Below, piece by piece: positions 54,892 through 60,817 of a DNA stretch of 64,000 nt (positions are counted from its first letter, which is position 1; every line of letters starts with the position of its first letter). Source of the DNA: Sulfuriflexus mobilis (GTDB lineage: Bacteria > Pseudomonadota > Gammaproteobacteria > AKS1). The notes beneath the pieces were generated by a model. That model worked only from the letters and a program-made list of their open reading frames with translations. It was not told the origin of the DNA and made no database searches. Where the stretch lies: NCBI RefSeq assembly GCF_003967195.1, contig NZ_AP018725.1, forward strand, positions 124,001 to 188,000, written 5' to 3'. Both the position numbers and the translations under genes were made by a program.

Positions 54892-54945
54892 AATATTTAA
54901 GCGTAAATTGAAAAATATAAAGCACTAATAATAAAAGGGATAACG

Positions 54946-55101
54946 CAGTTATTGCAGATCTGCCATATAACACACCTTAACTAATACGGAATATTGGTGC
55001 ATAAGAATATGAAAGCAAAGGAATTATTTCGAGGTAAACTCCAAAAATCACAAAAATCGGGCGTGCTATGTGGCAGTTATGCCCGATATATATAGTTAGG
55101 C
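54946..55101 (+). other. Degenerate left-end recombination site (attI or attC remnant)
   Basis: The site ends in a canonical R' core GTTAGGC (55095-55101). Upstream, ATCGGGC and GCCCGAT form a hairpin. CTGCCATATAACAC (54960-54973) is an inverted match, 12 of 14, to GTGCTATGTGGCAG (55063-55076). No R'' box pairs with the R' box, so this is either an attI-like junction or a decayed attC. Confidence 0.5.
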
Positions 55102-55108
55102 GCAATAT

Positions 55109-55561
55109 ATGAAGCGGGACGATGACATAGTAAGGGCACTTGGTTTTGTCGCTTTATATGCAGCATACGTTGAGGAAGGCGTAGATGTTGTAATGGAACG
55201 CCTTGCGCTTATAAAAGAAATAACTGATAAAGAACGAAAGTGGCCTATAAGTCGGAAAATCAACTGGTGTATTGATGTTCTCGAATCGCTTGAAAGTGAT
55301 GAGCTAGAACAGCTTGTAAATCTTCTTGGTGAAACCAAAGAATTTTTAGAGCGGAGAAATGAAGTAATTCATGGTCGAATATATGCTGGGAATGAGAGAA
55401 GTGAGAACCTAAAATCAGGTCGCCCTGGTGTACCTGAAAGAGAAGTAACAGCAGACGAATTATATGATCTTGCTGAAGATCTTTTTGAGCGGCAGGCAGC
55501 AGTTCCTAATATTAATATGTTCGCTACTTTGCGGGCAATTACAGAGAACAAGAGCGCCTAA
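55109..55561 (+). CDS. HEPN-like cassette protein
   Basis: I do not recognise a named family. The 150-residue, mostly helical protein contains RRNEVIHG (about 91-98), which fits the R-x4-H motif of HEPN ribonucleases, preceded by helices rich in charged residues. HEPN proteins are often toxins or defence RNases; that role is inference only, and no antitoxin partner is evident. It starts 8 bases after the R' core and its stop codon lies in the R'' box, a typical cassette fit. The gene is AT-rich. Confidence 0.65.
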   Translation: MKRDDDIVRALGFVALYAAYVEEGVDVVMERLALIKEITDKERKWPISRKINWCIDVLESLESDELEQLVNLLGETKEFLERRNEVIHGRIYAGNERSENLKSGRPGVPEREVTADELYDLAEDLFERQAAVPNINMFATLRAITENKSA

Positions 55562-55621
55562 CAAGGCGCTCGTGTGGGACGGCTTGCTTCGCTGCGCCGC
55601 CCCATAGCTTAAACGTTGAAT
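55556..55621 (+). other. attC site 1
   Basis: GCCTAAC (55556-55562) is R'' and GTTGAAT (55615-55621) sits at R'. TGGGACGGC and GCCGCCCCA pair around a bulged A. R'' matches the 5' core of the HEPN cassette (GTTAGGC). R' is atypical because a MITE-like element begins at the cleavage point. Confidence 0.8.
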
Positions 55622-55755
55622 GTCCGCTTCCAAGGGGAAATCGTCTCCGATGAAAGTATACTGACCGGCTGCAATTGGCCGATCGGCGATATAGCCATGC
55701 AAGAATAGGCTAGAATGAAATGAGCGGCAGGAGCCGACCCGTAGCGGTCATTCAA
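55616..55755. mobile_element. MITE-like element, copy 1
   Basis: A non-coding unit of about 140 bases has ends TTGAATGTCCGC and GCGGTCATTCAA, inverted with one mismatch. Its core 55677-55740 is identical at 61 of 64 positions to 57522-57585. The left end coincides with the cleavage position of attC site 1. Confidence 0.65.
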
Positions 55756-55815
55756 TATCCAGTTAAATGACTGGTATCTTTTCCAGCCAGGTCGTAGATT
55801 CAACGGAAATACAAA

Positions 55816-57177
55816 ATGAAAATCGTCATACCTCAATTATTAGTAGAAGAATCTGAGTCATTCCAGAATGACTTGTTTGAGAGGCAGCCATTTGGCGACG
55901 CCTTGCTCAATGTTGTGGATAGAAGCAATGGTGAGTTGGTTATTTCCATTGATGGGCAGTGGGGCGAAGGCAAGACAACTTTTGTAAAGATGTGGCAAGG
56001 CCACTTAAAAAATTCCAATATATCTAGCGTGTACATAGATGCATTCTCTAATGACTATATTGACGATCCATTTATATCAATATCTAGTGCCATAACTTCA
56101 TTCGTAGAGAGTAATGAGCTTGATGACCAAGCATCAGAGGAATTTAAGGATAAAGCCAAAAAAGTAGGCGGCAAACTAATTTCATGGACCGCAAGATTGG
56201 GCGTAAAGGCGGCAACGCTCGGGCTAATCAAAGATACTGAAATTGAAGAGCTTAATGATATAAAAGGTGACATTGCCAAAGATACATCATCGTTAGTTAA
56301 TAAATTTATAGAAGAGCGCCTTGAATCGCACAATGCTGATATTGAACTCATGTCATCGTTTAGAAATGCACTATCAGAGCTACCTAGTGCTATCCCGAAC
56401 AATGAGAACAAGCCATTAGTTGTCATCATCGACGAATTAGATAGGTGTAAACCAACATACGCTGTTGACCTCATTGAAAAAGTCAAACACTTGTTTGCTG
56501 TTCCAAATATAGTATTTGTTTTAGTAATGCATAAACAACAACTGGAAGAGTCAGTAAAATGCATTTACGGTCAAAACATTGATGCAAATGCGTACCTTCA
56601 GAAATTCATCCATATCGAGACAACGATCCCTAAACGTGTTGGCACAAGGCATACAAATGATCTTGGGCGGTACTGCCGGAGGCTATTAGAACTTCACGAG
56701 TTGGAGACTTGGGGTGATGATAGAAATATTGTTGATTGCGTTGAGTCTCTCGCCAATCATTTCAATGTCTCATTACGCCAACTAGAGAAAGTATTTACAA
56801 ACATAGCAATACTGTATGGGTCTAGCTCGGAAAGGCATTTACGCTTAGTTCCGATAATTGTGTTTCTCTCAATATTAAAAGTGATTAACTATTCTATATA
56901 CGTACGACTCCAGAACAGCAGTGTCACTTATGAAGAAATATGCAAAGAAACCGGCCTTACCGATGAGATAGACGCAGACCAGAACGAGCATAGCGAAAAA
57001 CTAAAGTGGCTAATGATGTGGATTAAGTATTCTTTGATGCCTGATGGTGAATTTAACTCACTTGATGAAGAAGATAGATTGCGTGATTTCGGGCAATCAC
57101 TCTGGGAGTATGGGGTTGATAGGCATAATTTAATACCTATTTTCATTCAGCAGCTCAACATGTTCAGAGTCGAATAA
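55816..57177 (+). CDS. KAP-family P-loop NTPase
   Basis: The 453-residue protein has Walker A GQWGEGKTTF (about 48-57) and the KAP-type Walker B VVIIDELDRCKP (about 201-212). Between them is a helical insertion with a hydrophobic stretch (about 112-136). KAP NTPases are often membrane-associated and several, for example PifA, block phage growth, so a defence role is plausible but not shown. The gene is flanked by MITE-like repeats, and its own cassette ends are not intact. Confidence 0.82.
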   Translation: MKIVIPQLLVEESESFQNDLFERQPFGDALLNVVDRSNGELVISIDGQWGEGKTTFVKMWQGHLKNSNISSVYIDAFSNDYIDDPFISISSAITSFVESNELDDQASEEFKDKAKKVGGKLISWTARLGVKAATLGLIKDTEIEELNDIKGDIAKDTSSLVNKFIEERLESHNADIELMSSFRNALSELPSAIPNNENKPLVVIIDELDRCKPTYAVDLIEKVKHLFAVPNIVFVLVMHKQQLEESVKCIYGQNIDANAYLQKFIHIETTIPKRVGTRHTNDLGRYCRRLLELHELETWGDDRNIVDCVESLANHFNVSLRQLEKVFTNIAILYGSSSERHLRLVPIIVFLSILKVINYSIYVRLQNSSVTYEEICKETGLTDEIDADQNEHSEKLKWLMMWIKYSLMPDGEFNSLDEEDRLRDFGQSLWEYGVDRHNLIPIFIQQLNMFRVE

Positions 57178-57181
57178 CATA

Positions 57182-57239
57182 TATAACAACTCACTTCACA
57201 GGACATCGGCGCTATCGCGTCTTTGCCTGTGTGTTCAAT
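57182..57239 (+). other. Degenerate attC-like hairpin after the KAP gene
   Basis: CACAGG (57197-57202) and CCTGTG (57226-57231) pair around an inner GCGC/GCG. TATAAC lies at the left and GTTCAAT (57233-57239) at the right. The end boxes depart from RYYYAAC/GTTRRRY, so this is a decayed site at best. Confidence 0.4.
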
Positions 57240-57244
57240 CGTCA

Positions 57245-57255
57245 AATGACCGCTA
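57245..57255 (+). repeat. Isolated MITE terminal repeat
   Basis: AATGACCGCTA is identical to the terminus of MITE-like copy 2. It is followed by TTGGCCGA, similar to the internal start, then the similarity stops. It is probably a remnant left end. Confidence 0.5.
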
Positions 57256-57287
57256 TTGGCCGAATTCAGACATGAGGTATAAAAATA

Positions 57288-57509
57288 ATGATGGAAGTTG
57301 TTATCGAAGGACCGAGCTTTTGCGGTAAAGAAGGTGAAGAAGTTTTCTTTAATTGTCTGTATTCATTGCCTGATTATGAAAAAGTAACAGGGAAAGGCAT
57401 AAACCTTCATTTGCAATTAAGAGAACCTGTCAGCGATGAAACCATCAAGCAAATAGCAGATATTTGTAACAAGTGGGAAATATCTAACCCTTTAGATGAA
57501 CGAATATAA
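57288..57509 (+). CDS. Small cassette protein of unknown function
   Basis: I do not recognise this 73-residue protein. It has two cysteines near the N terminus and two more in the body, a mixed alpha/beta pattern and no signal peptide. ATG codons at 57288 and 57291 are adjacent. The gene is squeezed between a remnant and a full MITE-like element; its stop codon touches the left repeat of copy 2. Confidence 0.5.
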   Translation: MMEVVIEGPSFCGKEGEEVFFNCLYSLPDYEKVTGKGINLHLQLREPVSDETIKQIADICNKWEISNPLDERI

Positions 57510-57646
57510 ATGACCGCTAATGGCCGATCGGCGACATAGCCAGGCAAGAATCGGCTAGAATGAAATGAGCGGCAGGAGCCGACCCTTTGCTGCCGGTTGA
57601 AGATAACCATTGATCTATACACAATTTCCACATAGCGGTCATTCAA
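57509..57646. mobile_element. MITE-like element, copy 2
   Basis: The ends AATGACCGCTA (57509-57519) and TAGCGGTCATT (57633-57643) are perfect 11-base inverted repeats. The 64-base core (57522-57585) differs from copy 1 at three positions. No coding capacity is seen. The following stretch to 57800 holds no gene I can support. Confidence 0.7.
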
Positions 57647-57806
57647 AACTATTTCTATCCAATGCTAGATACCTTCGTATCCTCCTAAATCTACTAGATT
57701 GGATGTGTCACGACTTTCCGGAATGAATAACGCGCTAAAAACCTGCTATATCATTGATATGGCAATGAATTTAGTGCTATAAACGAGGTCTCGCTGTAAA
57801 TGTATA

Positions 57807-57842
57807 ACGGGACACGGGGTCCCGTTAATATAACTATTAGGC
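57807..57842 (+). other. Degenerate cassette boundary with ATTAGGC core
   Basis: AACGGGAC-ACGGG-GTCCCGTT is a strong hairpin. AATATAACT and then ATTAGGC (57836-57842) follow, one base from the GTTAGGC core. The layout resembles the left-end site at 55.08 kb (CGGG/CCCG hairpin, TATATA, then core). The TTAGGC matches the R'' box of the next attC, so it marks the start of the next cassette. Confidence 0.5.
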
Positions 57843-57855
57843 TTCCGAAATACTT

Positions 57856-58509
57856 ATGAACAGTAATTGGAAATCAATCGAAGAAAAGGAATGGGGTCAT
57901 AAATCAGATACGATTGAAGTTGCAGAACTGATTGAAGAATTTAGGAAGCATGTTTTAGACGGAATACAAGAATATAAAATACTGCCGGATGGGCCTGAGC
58001 CATATACTGGCGATAAATGTAAAGGATTTGAACGAGTATCAGTAACTATTCCTGTCAGCGAGCGTTTTTACGACCAATTTTTTAATGGGAAAGGTGGGTA
58101 CCGCGCACAATATTATTTATGGATAGAGAATGGAGAGTCATTTAATAGAGCATTGGTCGAAGCTGTAGCTCCGTTAATAATAAATGCAGAGCAATTATAC
58201 AACGACAAATTCGCTCGCGAACTGTGCGAAAAGTCTCTGCTTGGTAAATATAGTAAATTCTGGTTTAGTAAAGACATTACTGATCCGTCTGCCGAAGAAT
58301 ATTTAAACAGAATGAAAGAGGGAATTACTGTAAAAAGATGGTTAGAATACTGGAAAAATAAACAACAACCTCGCAAGGGAATATTGCTTATTAATCCAGA
58401 AAGCAAAGTTATTTTGCTAAACGGGACTTTTGTAAATATGAATACAGATGAAGAGTGCGAACAAAAGCCTTTTCGATCAAAAGAACTTTATGAGAAGGGC
58501 TGGACATAA
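57856..58509 (+). CDS. Cassette protein of unknown function
   Basis: I do not recognise this 217-residue soluble protein. It has mixed alpha/beta character with aromatic-rich stretches (RVSVTIPVSERFYDQFF, RAQYYLWIENGESF) and no signal peptide, membrane helix or metal motif. It starts 13 bases after the cassette core and ends just before attC site 2. AT-rich codon use differs from core neighbours. Confidence 0.65.
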   Translation: MNSNWKSIEEKEWGHKSDTIEVAELIEEFRKHVLDGIQEYKILPDGPEPYTGDKCKGFERVSVTIPVSERFYDQFFNGKGGYRAQYYLWIENGESFNRALVEAVAPLIINAEQLYNDKFARELCEKSLLGKYSKFWFSKDITDPSAEEYLNRMKEGITVKRWLEYWKNKQQPRKGILLINPESKVILLNGTFVNMNTDEECEQKPFRSKELYEKGWT

Positions 58510-58524
58510 ATTGATGGTAAAAAA

Positions 58525-58584
58525 GCCTAACAATGGCATCAAAAGCGACTCGCTACCGCTCGCGCTTTATGCCAGACGTTAGGC
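58525..58584 (+). other. attC site 2
   Basis: GCCTAAC (58525-58531) and GTTAGGC (58578-58584) are perfect complements. TGGCAT/ATGCCA and AAAGCG/CGCTTT form the inner helices. It is 60 bases long, in the normal attC range. Confidence 0.92.
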
Positions 58585-58600
58585 AACCATTGAAAATCAC

Positions 58601-59062
58601 ATGAACAGCATAGCTTACGTAAAGTTTAACGAAATAAGTTCTAATCAATTCATGCCATTGTTAAATAAACAAAAGCTTAGAAAACATTTAATGGGCCATG
58701 ATTTATTTAATGAAAGTACAACAAAAGAATGGATGGAAAGTAAAGTAAAAGTAGATTCTTCTCACGGCTGCAAAGTACGAGCTATCTTAATAGATAAACA
58801 GCTTGCTGGCTGGTGTGGAATACAACTTGAAGACGGAAAGTATGAAATTTCTATAGTAATTGATGAAAATTATTGGGGGCTTGGTAAAAAAATATTCAGA
58901 GATGTAATGGCTTGGGCAAAAGATTTTGGCCATAAAACAGTATATATACACTTTCTCTATACGCGACCAGAATATAAATTTTTAAGAAAAATATCTAAAA
59001 ATGTTTATGAAAGTGAACTGTTTGGTAATAAATTTACAACGTATGAGCTGGCGGTAAGTTAG
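58601..59062 (+). CDS. GNAT-type acetyltransferase cassette
   Basis: The 153-residue protein has the GNAT pattern: AILIDKQLAGWCGIQL (beta 2-3), EISIVIDENYWGLGKKIF (beta 4 with the acetyl-CoA-binding loop) and a C-terminal VYIHFLY strand. The Q/R-x-x-G-x-G motif is degenerate (NYWGLG). The substrate is unknown; such genes are frequent in integron cassettes. Confidence 0.7.
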   Translation: MNSIAYVKFNEISSNQFMPLLNKQKLRKHLMGHDLFNESTTKEWMESKVKVDSSHGCKVRAILIDKQLAGWCGIQLEDGKYEISIVIDENYWGLGKKIFRDVMAWAKDFGHKTVYIHFLYTRPEYKFLRKISKNVYESELFGNKFTTYELAVS

Positions 59063-59066
59063 TTTT

Positions 59067-59147
59067 GCCTAACAAGGCAATCAACCCCGTTCGTTTCACT
59101 CACTCGGACGCGCAAAAAGCCGCGCGCCGGTTATCTAGTCGTTAGAA
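59067..59147 (+). other. attC site 3
   Basis: R'' GCCTAAC (59067-59073) pairs with the upstream cassette core GTTAGGC. R' is GTTAGAA (59141-59147). The central part is GC-rich and able to fold (GGACGCGC and GCGCGCC segments). It is 81 bases long. Confidence 0.88.
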
Positions 59148-59155
59148 CCCAAAAT

Positions 59156-59455
59156 ATGAATTTAATTAAGACATGCCCATATTGCACTAAACGACTTCCA
59201 TTTCTAAACATGGTAAGGCAACGACTCTCTTTTTCTGAAGACAAGGCATTGGTTTGCCCTAACTGCACATCAATAATTTCAACTAAAGGGCACGCAAGCA
59301 TATGGGTACCGCTTGGGGCGGCTACAACAAGCGGTTATCTTTTCGGTAAATTTTTAGGTGGTCAAAGTTTAGAATCATTAATTATCGGAGGAAGTGTTGG
59401 TGTTGCGATCTTACTGGTGTTAGTTTACTTCACTGCTCCTATAAGGAATGCGTAA
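59156..59455 (+). CDS. Double-CXXC membrane protein
   Basis: The 99-residue protein has CPYC (7-10) and CPNC (34-37), a zinc-ribbon-like pair separated by 23 residues. Two transmembrane helices follow (about 51-66 and 76-92). This resembles small zinc-ribbon membrane proteins with a cytoplasmic metal site; function unknown. It begins 8 bases after the R' core of attC site 3. Confidence 0.65.
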   Translation: MNLIKTCPYCTKRLPFLNMVRQRLSFSEDKALVCPNCTSIISTKGHASIWVPLGAATTSGYLFGKFLGGQSLESLIIGGSVGVAILLVLVYFTAPIRNA

Positions 59456-59459
59456 TTGG

Positions 59460-59558
59460 GTTCTACAAATGACTTCATCGGACGCACTTGTCTGTCACGC
59501 CTTTTGCGGAGAAAAAGCCTTGCCAGCCTGCGTTCGTCGCTGAGCTCAACCGTTAGGT
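59460..59558 (+). other. attC site 4
   Basis: R'' GTTCTAC (59460-59466) is the one-base-short complement of this cassette's own 5' core GTTAGAAC. It differs from the GCCTAAC of its neighbours. R' is GTTAGGT (59552-59558). It is 99 bases long. Confidence 0.85.
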
Positions 59559-59576
59559 GATATATAGGAAATATCC

Positions 59577-60053
59577 ATGCAAAAGGATTCAGCACATAAA
59601 TCAATATGGCAAACAACAGATGCTATGATTTTAATAACACTGTTTATTAGTGTTATATTGGATAAATTCGTTATTAATATAGAAATAGCATCTATACCAA
59701 CATCATTACGCCTGGTTGTTGGAATATTATTTGTATTTGTTGGTCTATTAATAATAACTCTTGCTAAAAAAGAGTTTTATAAAGAAAAACAGCCTTCAGG
59801 TCCAGGCAAGCCAACTAAGAAAATGGTTAATAGTGGTGTTTTTAAATACTCAAGAAATCCACTTTACCTAGGAGTTATTATAACTATTATTGGCCTAGGC
59901 TTTAGCTTTCATAATTATTGGCTTGTAGTTTTGGTTCTTCCATTAAGCATAGTAATTCATTATGCATTAATAATACCTGAAGAACAGTATTTAGTAGATG
60001 TATTCGGTAATTCTTATAAAGAATATTTAAAAAATGTCAGGCGTTGGCTATAA
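59577..60053 (+). CDS. Isoprenylcysteine-methyltransferase-family membrane protein
   Basis: The 158-residue protein has about four hydrophobic segments. It carries the ICMT/PEMT-type C-terminal signature SGVFKYSRNPLYLG plus EEQYLVDVFGNSYKEYLKNVRRWL-like ending, which binds SAM in related enzymes. The bacterial substrate is unknown. It sits in its own cassette between attC sites 4 and 5. Confidence 0.78.
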   Translation: MQKDSAHKSIWQTTDAMILITLFISVILDKFVINIEIASIPTSLRLVVGILFVFVGLLIITLAKKEFYKEKQPSGPGKPTKKMVNSGVFKYSRNPLYLGVIITIIGLGFSFHNYWLVVLVLPLSIVIHYALIIPEEQYLVDVFGNSYKEYLKNVRRWL

Positions 60054-60058
60054 AAAAC

Positions 60059-60138
60059 ACCTAACACTAAAATTAACATGGATAAAATACAGCGCCGCTT
60101 CGCTATGCTTTATTTTGCCAGTTATTCTAACGTTATAT
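60059..60138 (+). other. attC site 5
   Basis: R'' (A)CCTAAC at 60059-60065, extended to CACCTAAC, is an exact complement of this cassette's 5' GTTAGGTG. R' is GTTATAT (60132-60138). A CAGCGCCGCTTCGCTATGCT hairpin lies inside. It is 80 bases long. Confidence 0.88.
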
Positions 60139-60173
60139 GCAATCAAGGCCCGAGCGAAAGGAAGCATCACTAA

Positions 60174-60704
60174 ATGAGTAAGGTTGTTGTATTTGGGAAG
60201 CCTGGAGGAGGAAAATCAACGCTGAGTAGAAAGCTTTCTGCTGAAACAGGTATTAAACTGTGTGCGTTAGATTTAATCGAGTACAAGAAAAATGGTGAGC
60301 GTGTTTCACCTGAAGAGTATTCAAAAAAGCACGCCGATTTGATAGATGCTGACAACTGGATAATTGAAGGGCTTGGTACATTAGAATCTTTTTGGTTGCG
60401 TATTGATGCCGCAGATACACTCATTTACGTTGATTTACCGTACTATGTGGGCTACTGGTGGGTTACTAAAAGGCTGCTAAAGAGCCTATTTGTAAAACCG
60501 GAAGGGTGGCCAGAAGGGTGTTCAGTTTTGAAAGGTACATTTGCAGGCTGGAAATATCTGAGATTATCGCCCAAGTTTTGGACTCCCGAGTTCTTCGAGG
60601 AGATTCAGCTTCGTGGTAAAGGTAAAGATATTTATAGAATTACATCGGTTAAAGAAATTAACAATTTTGCAAGGCAATTTGGTAGCACCGATGTTCGTAT
60701 ATAA
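60174..60704 (+). CDS. Adenylate-kinase-like P-loop NTPase cassette
   Basis: The 176-residue protein has the P-loop GKPGGGKST (8-16). It shows the layout of small shikimate/adenylate-kinase-like proteins annotated as topology modulation or FlaR-like: DLIEYKK near 34, WIIEGLG near 62 and LIYVDLPYY near 84. The substrate is unknown. Its stop codon overlaps attC site 6. Confidence 0.75.
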   Translation: MSKVVVFGKPGGGKSTLSRKLSAETGIKLCALDLIEYKKNGERVSPEEYSKKHADLIDADNWIIEGLGTLESFWLRIDAADTLIYVDLPYYVGYWWVTKRLLKSLFVKPEGWPEGCSVLKGTFAGWKYLRLSPKFWTPEFFEEIQLRGKGKDIYRITSVKEINNFARQFGSTDVRI

Positions 60705-60785
60705 CAATTGGGTCAAATCGTTCGCTGCGCTCACTGGGACGCTGCGCCGCTACGCGGCTTGCGCCCTTTACCCAAGACGTTATTG
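60699..60785 (+). other. attC site 6 (last of the array)
   Basis: R'' ATATAAC (60699-60705) complements this cassette's own 5' GTTATAT. R' is GTTATTG (60779-60785). TTGGGT/ACCCAA and a GC-rich centre form the stem. Core sequence (sthA) resumes right after. Confidence 0.88.
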
Positions 60786-60817
60786 GCCTAACGAATTCCC
60801 CCGCTGATAAGCAGACA

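Larger units (their letters stand above)
55095..60785 (+). mobile_element. Integron gene-cassette array without integrase (CALIN)
   Basis: Single genes on one strand are separated by attC sites with RYYYAAC and GTTRRRY ends. The cassette starts are 55096, 57837, 58579, 59142, 59553 and 60133, plus a disrupted one near 55616. In five cassettes (starts 55096, 58579, 59142, 59553 and 60133) the 3' R'' box complements the cassette's own 5' R' box; the pairs are GTTAGGC/GCCTAAC twice, GTTAGAAC/GTTCTAC (one base short), GTTAGGTG/CACCTAAC and GTTATAT/ATATAAC. The cassette at 57837 also pairs, with a G-to-A change in its 5' core. No tyrosine recombinase gene is found in the window. Confidence 0.88.

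Noticed and set aside
54884-54904. ACGCTTAAA/TTTAAGCGT hairpin at the trmB stop as a terminator.
   Set aside because: No T tract follows and the stem is AT-rich; kept only as a note in the trmB entry.
55762-55768. GTTAAAT after MITE copy 1 as a cassette core.
   Set aside because: It fits GTTRRRY, but no matching ATTTAAC box follows the KAP gene and no hairpin precedes it.
55095-60785. Prophage or ICE remnant as the explanation of the AT-rich region.
   Set aside because: No integrase, structural, replication or conjugation genes; attC boxes with within-cassette pairing explain it better.
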